From Deltaproteobacteria bacterium (GTDB taxonomy: Bacteria; Desulfobacterota; Desulfarculia; Desulfarculales; Desulfarculaceae), in assembly GCA_020444165.1 (NCBI GenBank), contig JAHLLK010000008.1:62001-126000 (forward strand): DNA of 64,000 bases. The letters run 5' to 3'. The position numbers were made by a program, and so were the translations under genes. Under the pieces are notes generated by a model. That model ran no database searches. It was not told where the DNA came from and saw only the letters and a program-made list of their open reading frames with translations. Each line of letters opens with the position of its first letter. Position 1 is the first letter of the stretch. This document shows positions 16,707-25,607 of this stretch, piece after piece.

Positions 16707-16829
16707 ATGAAAACTTGGCAATGTACAGTATGCGGCTGGACGACCACGGCTGAACCCAAGCCCGCGGTCTGCGTTCATTGCCAAGCCAAGGGTGACAAGT
16801 TGAAGGCCAAGGAGGCCTGCCAAGCTTGA
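16707..16829 (+). CDS. Small rubredoxin-like zinc-ribbon protein (40 residues)
   Basis: ATG at 16707 after GGGAGGCAAGAG encodes MKTWQCTVCGWTTTAEP and then a VCVHCQAKGD segment. The two C-x2-C knuckles would bind Zn or Fe as in rubredoxin-type domains of rubrerythrin. It lies 52 nt after the selenoprotein stop and before the methyltransferase. A small redox or metal carrier for this cluster is plausible. Confidence 0.7.
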   Translation: MKTWQCTVCGWTTTAEPKPAVCVHCQAKGDKLKAKEACQA

Positions 16830-16833
16830 GTAG

Positions 16834-16907
16834 CCGCGAGCCGGTTTTTGGTCACCGGCCCGCGGAAGGTCTTTATTCGTACCGGCGAGGGGAGCAAACC
16901 CCGCCGG
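16834..16907 (+). other. Two consecutive hairpins in the leader of the MtaA-like gene
   Basis: CCGCG-A-GCCGG (16834-16844) pairs with CCGGC-C-CGCGG (16855-16865). CCGGC...GGGG (16882-16892) pairs with CCCC-GCCGG (16899-16907). They fill the gap between the zinc-ribbon gene and 16928. They could reduce read-through or set different expression levels. Confidence 0.4.
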
Positions 16908-16927
16908 GGAAAGGGAGAGATTAAGCC

Positions 16928-17971
16928 ATGATGACCCCATTGGAAAGAGTCGCCACCACCATACAGCACAAAGAGCCTGACCGCGTGCCCACCGCCCCCC
17001 TGGTTTGCGGCGCGTCGCGGCGGGTGTACGGCTGTTCCTACGCCGAGTGGGCCCAGGATGGCGAGATGGCCGCCAAAAGCATGATCCAAGCCCAGGACCT
17101 GATCGGCTTTGACGGCTTCCTGAGCCTGGTGGACCTCAGCGTGGAAGCGGCCGACTTGGGCCAGGAGGTGTTGTTCCCCCTGGAGGACACTCCCCATCCC
17201 AACTATGACAACCCCTTCATCACCTCGCCCGACGACTACGCCAAGGTCCAGCCCGTGGACCCCACCAAGTCCAAGCGCATGAGCGAGATGATCAAATACT
17301 GCGACATCCTGGCCAATGAGCGCGGCTCCACCGTGCCGGTGATGGGCTTTGTCTATGGCCCCTTGGGCATCCTGTCCATGATGCGTTCGGCCGAGAAGCT
17401 ATTCGTGGATTGCATGAAGCACAAGGAAGCGGTTATCGCCGCCGAGGCTGCCATCACCGACATGCTCATCGACTACTCCTTGGCCCTGGTCAAGGTGGGC
17501 TGCCACGCCATCGTGCTGGACACCCTGTTCGCCTCGCAGTGCATCATGAGCAAGAAGCTGTGGATGGACATCGAGGGCCCCTTTGCCCGCAAGATCGCCA
17601 AGGCCATCCACGATGCCGGCGCCATGGTCATCGTGCACAACTGCGGCAACGGCATCTACTTCGACGTGCAGATCGAGACCATGCAGCCCGAGGGCATCTC
17701 TTGCGCCTACGTGCCCGACGACTGCAAGACCTGGACCGAGACCAAGGAAAAGTGGGGCGACAAGACCACCATCATCGGCTACATCGAGCCGGCCCGCTAC
17801 CTGTTCCTGGGCACTCCGGACGAGGTCAAGGAGGAGTGCAAGAAGGAGATCAACGAGTTGGCCAAGGGCGGCGGCTTCGTGCTGGCCACCGGCTGCGAGT
17901 TCCCGCCCAACGGCTCCCTCTTGAACGCCATCGCCATGATGGAGGCGGGCGAGCTTTACGGCAAGTACTAA
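16928..17971 (+). CDS. MtaA/CmuA-type corrinoid methyltransferase (uroporphyrinogen decarboxylase fold)
   Basis: This 347-residue protein has TPLERVATTIQHKEPDRVP at the start, typical of the HemE/MtaA family. HNCGNG near 238 and TGCEFPPNG near 322 supply the His, Cys and Cys of the Zn site (H-x-C-xn-C), which activates a thiol for methyl transfer from a methyl-corrinoid protein. Residues for uroporphyrinogen binding are not evident, so a methyltransferase is more likely than HemE. No corrinoid protein or MtaB-like partner is in the window. The upstream cobalt and CobW genes fit a cobamide-dependent role. Confidence 0.8.
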   Translation: MMTPLERVATTIQHKEPDRVPTAPLVCGASRRVYGCSYAEWAQDGEMAAKSMIQAQDLIGFDGFLSLVDLSVEAADLGQEVLFPLEDTPHPNYDNPFITSPDDYAKVQPVDPTKSKRMSEMIKYCDILANERGSTVPVMGFVYGPLGILSMMRSAEKLFVDCMKHKEAVIAAEAAITDMLIDYSLALVKVGCHAIVLDTLFASQCIMSKKLWMDIEGPFARKIAKAIHDAGAMVIVHNCGNGIYFDVQIETMQPEGISCAYVPDDCKTWTETKEKWGDKTTIIGYIEPARYLFLGTPDEVKEECKKEINELAKGGGFVLATGCEFPPNGSLLNAIAMMEAGELYGKY

Positions 17972-18168
17972 AGGCTTTTCCGGCGGCGGCTGACGGGAGA
18001 GGCGGTGAGGCCGCCTCCCGCGGCCGCCCCGGATCAGCCCAAGGATTTCGGCGGAGCCGTGTCCTGGGAGGGACCTCCCCCAAGGAGGGCAGGCGCGGTT
18101 TCGTGCTGGGGGCTTGCCGGCATCTTTTCCCGGCAAGCCCCCAGCTTCGAATTCCATAGGTATACTTT

Positions 18169-18416
18169 GAGGCCATTGCATGGTGAAACACATAAAACGT
18201 GTTGATATTATGTCAAAAATGGCTGTGAAACATGATTACGGCAGGCAATGGCCGATGCGGGCCAAGGATGGCCCGCCAAATTGCAAGCTTCAAAAAGCTT
18301 GCAATTTGTGAGGGTTGGCAAAACCCGGGCCCCCGGCAAGCTCTGCTTGCTGGGGTGGAGTCAGGTTTTTGCCAACCCGACATTGCACGGGGCAGGACGC
18401 CCCGTGCAATGCTCTC
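18169..18416 (+). repeat. 248-bp structured repeat, family A copy 1
   Basis: It begins GAGGCCATTGCATGG and ends GTGCAATGCTCTC. It folds into five hairpins: a GGCCATTGC/GCAATGGCC outer pair, GCGGGCC/GGCCCGC, a 13-bp AAATTGCAAGCTT stem, a two-tier stem closed by GGGTTGGC/GCCAACCC, and CATTGCACGGGGC/GCCCCGTGCAATG. It lies between the methyltransferase and the MoxR gene. Position 3 of the closing stem differs from copies 2-4 on both arms, keeping pairing. Confidence 0.8.
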
Positions 18417-18494
18417 ACTTTATGATTTAGCCTATTAATCAGCGGGCGAGCCCGTGGCTCACCGCTACCACCTGTGCTGCGTGAGGTGTTAGAC

Positions 18495-19334
18495 GTGACG
18501 CAATCCGAAGCCCCCAAGGTGAAGACGGCCATTGAATGCGGAATCGAGGAATATTCCATCAGCCAGGAGCCCAACTACATCCCGGTGGGTCAGGAAGTGG
18601 ACGTATTTTTAAGGGCCTATGGCCTGAAGCTGCCCATCATGCTCAAGGGTCCCACCGGCTGCGGCAAGACCCGTTTCCTGGAGCACATGGCCTGGCGCCT
18701 GGGCCGTCCCTTGGTCACCGTGGCCTGTCATGAGGACCTGACCGCCAGCGATCTGGTGGGACGCTACCTCCTGAAGGGCGCCGAGACCCTGTGGATGGAC
18801 GGGCCCCTGTCCCTGGCCGTGAAGCACGGCGCCATCTGCTACCTGGACGAGGTGGTGGAGGCCCGGAAAGACACCACGGTGGTGATCCACCCCCTCACCG
18901 ACGACCGCCGGGTGCTGCCCCAGGAGAAGCGGGGCAAGATTTTGGAAGCCCATCCGGACTTCCTGTTGTGCATCTCCTACAACCCCGGCTACCAAAGCGT
19001 GATGAAGGACCTGAAGCACTCCACCCGGCAACGCTTCGTGGCCCTGGAGTTCGACTATCCCCCGCCAGGGCTGGAGAAGCAGATCCTGATCAGCGAGACC
19101 GGTCTGGACGAGGCCCTGGCCGCCCAACTGGTCAAACTGGCCGAGATGGTGCGCAATTTGAAGCAGCACGGCCTGGAGGAGGGGGTCAGCACCCGGCTGT
19201 TGGTCTACGCTTCCAAACTCATCGTTTCCGGGGCCAGCCCGGCCCAAGCCGCCGACGTGGCCATCACCCGGCCCATGACCGACGATCCCGAGATGCAGAC
19301 GGCCATCGCCGAAATCGTCTCGGGCATCTTCTAG
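18495..19334 (+). CDS. cbbQ: MoxR-family AAA+ ATPase of the CbbQ/NorQ type
   Basis: This is a 279-residue ATPase from the GTG at 18495, which has GAGGTG 6 nt upstream; a GTG at 18474 is also open. [16 protein letters not shown] and [17 protein letters not shown] (Walker A), then [14 protein letters not shown] (Walker B) and [22 protein letters not shown] match CbbQ/NorQ/GvpN. These ATPases pair with a VWA protein to remodel or insert metal into a client enzyme (Rubisco, NO reductase). Neither client is present here. The VWA partner follows 7 nt later. Confidence 0.85.
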   Translation: MTQSEAPKVKTAIECGIEEYSISQEPNYIPVGQEVDVFLRAYGLKLPIMLKGPTGCGKTRFLEHMAWRLGRPLVTVACHEDLTASDLVGRYLLKGAETLWMDGPLSLAVKHGAICYLDEVVEARKDTTVVIHPLTDDRRVLPQEKRGKILEAHPDFLLCISYNPGYQSVMKDLKHSTRQRFVALEFDYPPPGLEKQILISETGLDEALAAQLVKLAEMVRNLKQHGLEEGVSTRLLVYASKLIVSGASPAQAADVAITRPMTDDPEMQTAIAEIVSGIF

Positions 19335-19341
19335 GCGCGTC

Positions 19342-21624
19342 ATGCTGGCCAGAGCTACCGGCCGGGTGGACGCCTTGGGAGAGTTTCTCGCGGCCCATCC
19401 CGGGTTTTTGGAGAAGCTCCCGGAAAACCTGCAACCTTTTTACCTGACCATCTGCGGCTACATCACCCATTTGCGCTCGGCCAAGTCCCGGGTCTACTTC
19501 ATGGAAATGTTCCAACTGGTGCAGGGGCTGGCCGGCCGGGAAGACGCCCGGGTGCTGTTGGAAGAGGCCGTGGCCATGGGGCCCCGCCAATGGGCCCTGG
19601 TGAAGCCTTTTCTGGAGACCGCCCGCGGCCTGGAGGGCTCCGAGGAATCCCTCCGGACCTACGCCCGCTTCGTGCGCGCCCTGGCCACCAGCGACATGGA
19701 CGTGGCCCTGGTGTTCCTGAACCAGACACCCGGCGCCCTGGAGCGCTTCGGCCCCGCCGATCTGTTGGGTTGGGGGCGGCCCGCCCTGGAGTGCCTGGAG
19801 GCCGGCCGCCTCATGTGGAAGCCGGCCCGGGCCTATCTGGAGGAGGCGGTGACCGACCGCTGCGCCACCACCCGGGAGCGCTGGTGCTTCCTCCTGGAGC
19901 AGGCCCAGGTGGTGGCCATGGTCTCCGAGAACGCGGCCGAGGCCTTCATCCGCCTGGGCAGCCAGGCCTGTCTGCTCCTGAACGAGGAAGAGACCAAGGC
20001 CTGGGTGGACCAGGGGCTCAAGACCTCGGTGGGCGAGGAGGATCTGGTCGACTATTTCAAGGCCGTGTCCTTTCGCTCCCTGGCCAGCCGCGACAATCTG
20101 GCTTCGGGCCTGCCGCTGACCCGGGCCGCCGGCACCCTGGCCCTGTTGTGCGAGGCCTTTTTGGGCCGGCCGCTCAAGATCAGGGCCAACAGCAGCCTGG
20201 CCGGGGTGGCCGGCTTCCGGGGCGGGGGGGCCACCGACGGCTCCACGGTGTACCTGCCGCCCACGGTGCCCGGCTTCTCCCACTACAAGCTCATGGCCCT
20301 GCACCAGGCCGCGCTGCTCCGGAACGCCGACCACAACCCCCGGGACCTTTCGCCGGACGAGCACGCCGCGGCTCATTTGGTGGCCGACGCCAAGCTGTTG
20401 GAGGTGATGCCCGGGCTCAAGGCAGAGATGGCCCACCTGGCCGGGGAGGAGTTCCCGGCCGAGTACCCCCACGACCTGCCGCGGCCCGGCCTGGATCTCC
20501 CCTGGTGGGGCGATTACCTGCCCCACCTCACCCGCCAGACCCGGTCCACCGTGGAACGCATCAAGACCAAGGCCGCGGAGGAAGTGGACCTGCCGCCCGA
20601 GGTGCTGGAGCGTTTGGTGACCTACATGATGTCCCAGGGCCAGCGGGACGAGAACGCCATCTGGAACCAGCTCACCCTCATGTTCGACGACCTGGAGATG
20701 CTCTCCCCGGACGCCGAGGACCTGGAGGAGAATTTCCAGACCTTCTTCTACAAGGAATGGGACGCCAACCAGATGGACTACAAGTCCGACTGGTGCCTGG
20801 TGCGGCAGCGGCGGCCCCCCAGCGACCCCAATGACTTCGTGGCCCGCACCCGGGACCGCATGAGCGGGCTCATCGGGCTGATCCGCCGCCAGTTCACCCG
20901 CCTGAAGCCCGAACAGTTCAAGCGCTACCGGGCCCAGCCCGCCGGCGACGACCTGGACCTGGACGCCCTGGTGGAGGCGGTGGTGGACATGACCCTGGGG
21001 GCCTCCTACAATGACAACGTGTACATCCGCCGCGACAAGCGGGTCAGGGACGTGGGGGTCTTGTTCCTGGTGGACCTCTCGGGCTCCACGGCCGAGGTGG
21101 TCAAGGGCCGGCGGGTCATCGACCTCCAGAAGGAGGCCATGGTGCTCATGAGCGAGGCCCTGGACACCCTGGGCGATCCCTTTGCCATCTTCGGCTTTTC
21201 CTCCCGGGGCCGCTTCCGGGTGGACCTCTGGTCGGTGAAGGATTTTGGCGAGCCCTGGTCGGCCAACGCCCAGTACCGCCTGGGCGCCCTGGAGCCCCTG
21301 AACCTCACCCGAATGGGCGCGGTGATCCGCCACGGCATCCACAAGCTGGCCAACCTGCCGGCCACCATCAAGCTGCTGATCATCCTCACCGACGGCCGGC
21401 CCTATGACCTGGAGTACGGCAACCTGGAATACGCCTGCCACGACACCAAAAAGGCGCTGATGGAGTGCAAGAACCACCGCATCAACCCCTTCATCATCAC
21501 CAGCGACCAGAAGGGGGCGGACTACCTGAAGTTCATCTCCCCGGAAACCCAGGCCATCATCGTGCCCCAGGTGGAGCTGTTGCCCTTCAAGCTGCCGGCC
21601 ATGTATAAGAGGCTTACCACCTGA
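19342..21624 (+). CDS. cbbO: VWA-domain protein of the CbbO/NorD type
   Basis: The 760-residue product has a long helical N-terminal region and a C-terminal von Willebrand A domain. The MIDAS motif is FLVDLSGSTAE near residue 577, with later T and D residues in LIILTDGRPYD. This is the CbbO/NorD architecture. With the AAA+ partner it forms a chaperone complex whose MIDAS contacts the client. The presence of the DUF2284 gene downstream is the only other hint of function. Confidence 0.85.
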   Translation: MLARATGRVDALGEFLAAHPGFLEKLPENLQPFYLTICGYITHLRSAKSRVYFMEMFQLVQGLAGREDARVLLEEAVAMGPRQWALVKPFLETARGLEGSEESLRTYARFVRALATSDMDVALVFLNQTPGALERFGPADLLGWGRPALECLEAGRLMWKPARAYLEEAVTDRCATTRERWCFLLEQAQVVAMVSENAAEAFIRLGSQACLLLNEEETKAWVDQGLKTSVGEEDLVDYFKAVSFRSLASRDNLASGLPLTRAAGTLALLCEAFLGRPLKIRANSSLAGVAGFRGGGATDGSTVYLPPTVPGFSHYKLMALHQAALLRNADHNPRDLSPDEHAAAHLVADAKLLEVMPGLKAEMAHLAGEEFPAEYPHDLPRPGLDLPWWGDYLPHLTRQTRSTVERIKTKAAEEVDLPPEVLERLVTYMMSQGQRDENAIWNQLTLMFDDLEMLSPDAEDLEENFQTFFYKEWDANQMDYKSDWCLVRQRRPPSDPNDFVARTRDRMSGLIGLIRRQFTRLKPEQFKRYRAQPAGDDLDLDALVEAVVDMTLGASYNDNVYIRRDKRVRDVGVLFLVDLSGSTAEVVKGRRVIDLQKEAMVLMSEALDTLGDPFAIFGFSSRGRFRVDLWSVKDFGEPWSANAQYRLGALEPLNLTRMGAVIRHGIHKLANLPATIKLLIILTDGRPYDLEYGNLEYACHDTKKALMECKNHRINPFIITSDQKGADYLKFISPETQAIIVPQVELLPFKLPAMYKRLTT

Positions 21625-21709
21625 TGGCAGGTCGTTGAATGACCGCCGGCCGAACGTGCCAGGGATGGACTCTCTCAACATCCTGAAAAAGAACCGAAAG
21701 GACACCCGC

Positions 21710-22216
21710 ATGGACCCCAAATACAAGCCCCTGGAAGAAAAGGCCATGGCCCTGGGCGCCGGGGACGCCAAGCTCATGGACACCAAGGACGTGGCGTTCG
21801 ATCCGCGGTCGTATCTGAAGTGCCGCTTCGGCTGCAACCGCTGGGGCAAATACTGGACCTGCCCGCCCAACCTGAACCTCGGCCCCGAGACTTTCCACGA
21901 GGCCTTTGACCGTTACAGCACGGCCCTGGTGGTGAGCGCCCCGGACCCCAAGAAATCCCAGGAGATCACCCTGGAGCTGGAAAAATTGGCCATGCTGGAG
22001 CACGGCAGCATGTTCGCCATGGCGCTGGTCCTGTGCGTGATGTGCGACGAATGCGCCTTCCCCGAGCCCTGCCGCTTCCCCCACAAGGCCCGGCCCTCCA
22101 TGGACGCCTACGGCATGGACATCGGGGCCACCGTGGCGCCCCTGGGCATGGAGGTGAAGTTCGACCAGGACGGCAAACTCCTGCCCTCCTGGTACTCCAT
22201 GGTGCTCTTGGATTAG
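21710..22216 (+). CDS. DUF2284 metal-binding-type protein
   Basis: This is a 168-residue cysteine-rich protein. LKCRFGCNRWGKYWTCPPN in the first half and VLCVMCDECAFPEPCRFPHKARPSMDAYG in the second supply two Cys groups typical of DUF2284 (predicted metal-binding). The second group resembles a [4Fe-4S] site, and the P-S-M-x-A-x-G segment is diagnostic. The function is unknown. The ATG at 21710 has AAAGGA upstream; 21635 is open but unconserved. It follows cbbO by 85 nt. Confidence 0.75.
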   Translation: MDPKYKPLEEKAMALGAGDAKLMDTKDVAFDPRSYLKCRFGCNRWGKYWTCPPNLNLGPETFHEAFDRYSTALVVSAPDPKKSQEITLELEKLAMLEHGSMFAMALVLCVMCDECAFPEPCRFPHKARPSMDAYGMDIGATVAPLGMEVKFDQDGKLLPSWYSMVLLD

Positions 22217-22362
22217 GGTTAGGGCGAGAACCTGCGATCCTTCCCGGGGAGGCCGCCTGCCGCAGCAGCGGGGGTCGGCCTCCTTTTTCTTTCTCTTGGG
22301 TGGGCGCGGCCGCTATCATGGCCTTGTGCACCCAGGGAGACCCACGGCAGGGAGACGCGGCC

Positions 22363-23142
22363 ATGAAGTGGCTGGCCAGCATGGACAACAACTTCTTCTT
22401 CACGGTCTGCGACGTGCTCCTGGACCTGAAGGAGGCGCGGGAAAAGGGCGGGAACCGGCTGACCATCCCCCTGGTGCCCATGAAGCGCCGTTTCCAGGAG
22501 TTGAACCCGGCCACGGGAGGCGGCAGCCTGGAGGCCTATGGTGAGAGCCGCAGCGTGGCGGCAGGCTTCCTGCGCGACGTGGGCGTGATCCGCGACCTCC
22601 GGGAGACCCGCCAGGACCACCCCTGGGGCAGCCGCCTGGAGCTTTCCGTGGCCGAGCCCCTGTTTCCCCTGGCCCTCACCGCGGTCAAGGAGGAATACGC
22701 CCGCCGCGCAGCTCCCCCGCCGGGCCAGACCCCGGCCCCGGCCGCGGAGGGCCTGCCCTGGGGGCTGTTGCACCCGGGGCTCGGCCGGGTGGCCCGGGAG
22801 CCCTGGGAGCGGGGGGAGCGCGGCCGGGCCCTGGCCGCCGGCCGGGACCTGGTGCTCGCCCGCCTGGCCGAGGCGGTGGCCCGCCGCGGCGGCGGCCGGC
22901 CCAGCGGGCGGGAGCTGATCCACCGGGCCCTGGACCCGCCCCGGCCCCTGGTCTGCCTGGCCGATCTGGGCGCCGGCCCGGGCCGCCTGGCCCAGGAAGG
23001 CTACCGGGACCTGTTCCTGGGCCTTTGGGAGACCCTGGAGAGCGGCCTGCCCACGGCCGAGGCCGAGCTGAACGGCCGCACCGCGGCGCACTTCCTCTTT
23101 CTGCTCAGCCTCTGCCTGGAAAGGCTGGATTATGCGGATTGA
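22363..23142 (+). CDS. TIGR02391-like (Ymh-type) protein
   Basis: The 259-residue product has no signal peptide. The C-terminal third, with GRELIHRALDPPRPLVCLAD, QEGYRDLFLGLWETLE and a helix at the end, resembles the TIGR02391/Ymh domain, which is HEPN-like and found in defence and regulatory proteins. The usual R-N-P-x-A-H motif is replaced by SGLPTAEAE, so any RNase activity is doubtful. The middle is low-complexity Pro/Ala/Arg. Its stop codon overlaps the first bases of repeat copy 2. Confidence 0.5.
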   Translation: MKWLASMDNNFFFTVCDVLLDLKEAREKGGNRLTIPLVPMKRRFQELNPATGGGSLEAYGESRSVAAGFLRDVGVIRDLRETRQDHPWGSRLELSVAEPLFPLALTAVKEEYARRAAPPPGQTPAPAAEGLPWGLLHPGLGRVAREPWERGERGRALAAGRDLVLARLAEAVARRGGGRPSGRELIHRALDPPRPLVCLADLGAGPGRLAQEGYRDLFLGLWETLESGLPTAEAELNGRTAAHFLFLLSLCLERLDYAD

Positions 23143-23388
23143 GGCCATTGCATGGTGAAACACATAAAACATATTGATATTATGTCAAAAAGGGCTGTGA
23201 AACAAGATTACGGCAGGCAATGGCCGATGCGGGCCAAGGATGGCCCGCCAAATTGCAAGCTTAAAAAAGCTTGCAATTTGTGAGGCTTGGCAAAACCCGG
23301 GCCCCCGGCAAGCTCTGCTTGCTGGGGTGGAGTCACGTTTTTGCCAAGCCGACATTGCACGGGGCAGGACGCCCCGTGCAATGCTCTC
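23141..23388 (+). repeat. 248-bp structured repeat, family A copy 2
   Basis: Same element and orientation as at 18169. It starts inside the stop codon of the preceding gene. The closing stem is GGCTTGGC/GCCAAGCC; the last hairpin is CATTGCAC/GTGCAATG as in copy 1. Confidence 0.85.
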
Positions 23389-23425
23389 GGATTGACGTTG
23401 GGAGTCTATTGGGAGAATTGGGAAT

Positions 23426-23473
23426 GTGGGGGGAAGGGGTCCTTTTTTGAAAAAAAGGACCCCTTCCCCCCAC
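23426..23473. repeat. G-run/C-run palindrome, family B copy 2
   Basis: GTGGGGGGAAGGGGTCC with T-run, then A-run with GGACCCCTTCCCCCCAC, followed by the C-rich/AAAAAACTT tail. It lies 37 nt after family A copy 2. The rest of 23474-23634 is AT-rich leader of the HDOD gene. Confidence 0.7.
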
Positions 23474-23634
23474 GCCCCCCTTCCCCCAAAAAACTTTATA
23501 GTTTTAAGTATGTTATAGTTGACTGCTTTCGAGCCTGAATTTCTTTTAAAAAGGGGTGGTGAGCTGAAGAGAGCCATGGCGCGCATACTCCGACCTACGC
23601 CCGGCCCGAACTCCCGACGGCCAGAGGTGCGCCC

Positions 23635-24486
23635 GTGAGCCTGGCCGCGGAGATCCTGGCCCAGATGGAGGACCTGCCGGCCCTGCCCGCCGTGGTGGGC
23701 CGGGTCATGGCCCTTTCCCGGGACCCCGAGTTCGCCATGGGGGATCTGGTGGAGGCGGTGCGCCTGGACCCCGGCATCACCGCCACGGTGCTCCGGCTGT
23801 GCAACTCGCCGTTCTACGGGCTCCGCCAGCCGGTCAGTTCCCTGGAGCGGGCCCTGCCCCACCTGGGCACGGCCAAGCTCATTGAGATCACCCTGGCCTC
23901 GGCCGTGGCCAGCTTCTTCCAGGGCGAGCAGCCGGGTTATCTGCTATCCCGCGGCCAACTCTGGCGGCACAGCATCACCGTGGCGCTGATCGCCGGGCAA
24001 CTGGCCCAGGACCGCGGCCTGGCCGAGCCGGCCACCCTGCACACCGCGGGGTTGTTGCACGACGTGGGCAAGCTGGTCCTGGCCGCGCACATCAACCAGG
24101 AGTTCCCGGAGATCGGGCGGTTGGTGTTGGTGGAGGGCAAAGAGCTGGTGGAGGCGGAGCGGGAGGTCTTGGGCATCGATCACGCCGAACTGGGGGGGCA
24201 GGTGGCGGACCGCTGGAACCTCTCCGCTCCGGTGGCCCAGGTGATCCGCCATCACCACAGTCCGGCCCAGGCCCCGGGCGACCGCGAGCTGGTGAACCTG
24301 GCCACCCTGGCCGACTACCTGGCCCACGCGGTGAGCGAGGAATACCGCCTGGGCCCCGAGCCGCTGGTGCCCCCCACCAGCCTGATCATCGACCTCCGGC
24401 TGGCCCCGGCCGATCTCCGGCGGCTGACCCACCAGATGCACGGCCTGCTGGAGAACGCCGGCGACCTGTTGGCCCTGGCCGGCTGA
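23635..24486 (+). CDS. HDOD-domain signalling protein
   Basis: This 283-residue protein starts with GTG at 23635. It has LPALPAVVGRVMALSRDPEF and LVEAVRLDPGITATVLRLCNSPFYG, the HDOD consensus. A later HTAGLLHDVGKLVLA keeps the His-Asp pair, and VIRHHHSP adds more His. HDOD proteins usually act as output or scaffold in c-di-GMP, chemotaxis or stress signalling and mostly lack phosphodiesterase activity. Here the HD residues look kept, so activity is possible. It stands alone. Confidence 0.8.
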   Translation: MSLAAEILAQMEDLPALPAVVGRVMALSRDPEFAMGDLVEAVRLDPGITATVLRLCNSPFYGLRQPVSSLERALPHLGTAKLIEITLASAVASFFQGEQPGYLLSRGQLWRHSITVALIAGQLAQDRGLAEPATLHTAGLLHDVGKLVLAAHINQEFPEIGRLVLVEGKELVEAEREVLGIDHAELGGQVADRWNLSAPVAQVIRHHHSPAQAPGDRELVNLATLADYLAHAVSEEYRLGPEPLVPPTSLIIDLRLAPADLRRLTHQMHGLLENAGDLLALAG

Positions 24487-24540
24487 GCCGGGAAGCGCCG
24501 GGTCCGGGGCGGCGTGCGGCCCGGGGGACGTCCGCCCCCC

Positions 24541-25110
24541 TCAGCCCAGCATATCTTTCTCCCCGAACACCTCCGCGCTGAAGACGAGGATCTGCACCTT
24601 TTCGTCCCGCCAGCAGCCCTGGGGCAGGCCGGCCTTCAGGCAGGTGTGGTCCAGGAAGGTGTCGCGGTCCCAGCCCTGCTCCGTGGCCACCTGGGGCAAA
24701 AGCACCCCCCGGCCCCAGGGGCTGACCAGGTAGATGCCGTGCTTGCCCACCTCGATCTGGTTCACGTCGTCGATGGGGGTCAGGGGCGAAAGCACGCTGA
24801 TCTCCAGGTCGATCTCCGGCACTTCCGCGGCCCGCACCGGGGAAAAGCGGGGGTCCTGGGTGGCGGCGGCCCGGGCCATTTGGCGCACGTTTTCCACCAG
24901 GGCCGCGTCGCTGGTGAAGTTGCCGATGCAGCCCCGCAGTTGGCCCTGGCGGTGCAGGGTCACGAAGGCCCCCCGGTGGAAGTCGAGCCCCGGCAGGTCG
25001 GTGGGGACCGGCGAGGGCGTGGAGTGGTGGGTCACCTCCTCCAGGATCCCCCGGGCCACGGCCAGGAGGCGTTTTCTCTCTTCGGCGGTCAGTTGACGGT
25101 CATCACTCAT
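24541..25110 (-). CDS. amrA: AMMECR1-domain protein (AmmeMemoRadiSam system A type)
   Basis: This 189-residue protein has LDFHRGAFVTLHRQGQLRGCIGNF (L-R-G-C-I-G motif), then DPRFSPVRAAEVPEIDLEISVLSPL and GWDRDTFLDHTCLKAGLP, all AMMECR1 hallmarks. The ATG at 25110 has GGAG 8 nt upstream; a GTG at 25119 is possible. AMMECR1 proteins often travel with MEMO and a radical SAM protein, but neither is adjacent. The gene follows the Nudix gene closely, suggesting cotranscription. Confidence 0.85.
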   Translation of the reverse strand: MSDDRQLTAEERKRLLAVARGILEEVTHHSTPSPVPTDLPGLDFHRGAFVTLHRQGQLRGCIGNFTSDAALVENVRQMARAAATQDPRFSPVRAAEVPEIDLEISVLSPLTPIDDVNQIEVGKHGIYLVSPWGRGVLLPQVATEQGWDRDTFLDHTCLKAGLPQGCWRDEKVQILVFSAEVFGEKDMLG

Positions 25111-25115
25111 CGTTA

Positions 25116-25607
25116 TCACTCCAAATCCTGGTCAGCGGGGGCGGCCGGCCGCCGGCCCTCCCGCCAGGCCCGGTAGTGGGCCAAGATTTTCCCATGGTCA
25201 AAGCACAAGCTTGCGGGCGCCGCGGCCGGCGCCACCACCCGCACCCGGCCCGCGTCGTCCCCGGCCCGGGGCTCCCCCGCGGCCCGGCCCACGAACACGG
25301 TGGAGAGGTTGTGCTGCCGGGGGTCGCGGTCCGGGCGGGAATACACGCCCAACAGCGCCACCAGCTCCAAGGTGAGCCCGGTCTCCTCGGCCGCTTCGCG
25401 CCGGGCCGCCTGCTCCACGCTCTCCCCATAGTCCACGAAACCCCCGGGCAGGGCCCAACCCAGGGGAGGGTTCTTGCGCTCGATCAACACGATGGGCGGT
25501 GGGTCCCCCTGATCGGTCAGCTCAATGACCACGTCCACGGTGGGGAAGGGGTTGCGGTAGACTTTGACTTCCCCACCGCAATGGGGGCAAATCAAGGTTC
25601 GGGGCAC
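25116..25607 (-). CDS. Nudix hydrolase with N-terminal zinc-knuckle remnant
   Basis: From the GTG at 25607, behind GGAGGA, the frame encodes 163 residues. It starts PRTLICPHCGGEVK, one C-x2-C knuckle, and then carries the Nudix box G-x5-E-x7-REAAEETG in GGFVDYGESVEQAARREAAEETG. The catalytic REx2EE core is complete. The N-terminal knuckle without a second Cys pair is odd. The likely substrate is a nucleoside diphosphate derivative; specificity cannot be told. It overlaps the Cys-rich gene by 16 nt. Confidence 0.85.
   Translation of the reverse strand: MPRTLICPHCGGEVKVYRNPFPTVDVVIELTDQGDPPPIVLIERKNPPLGWALPGGFVDYGESVEQAARREAAEETGLTLELVALLGVYSRPDRDPRQHNLSTVFVGRAAGEPRAGDDAGRVRVVAPAAAPASLCFDHGKILAHYRAWREGRRPAAPADQDLE

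Noticed and set aside
19264..21870. Long minus-strand frame opposite the VWA gene
   Set aside because: Low-complexity product without motifs; the plus strand encodes a clear MIDAS protein.
22363..23142. Active HEPN RNase toxin
   Set aside because: The similarity to TIGR02391 is only in the last third, and the expected R-x4-6-H motif is not found.
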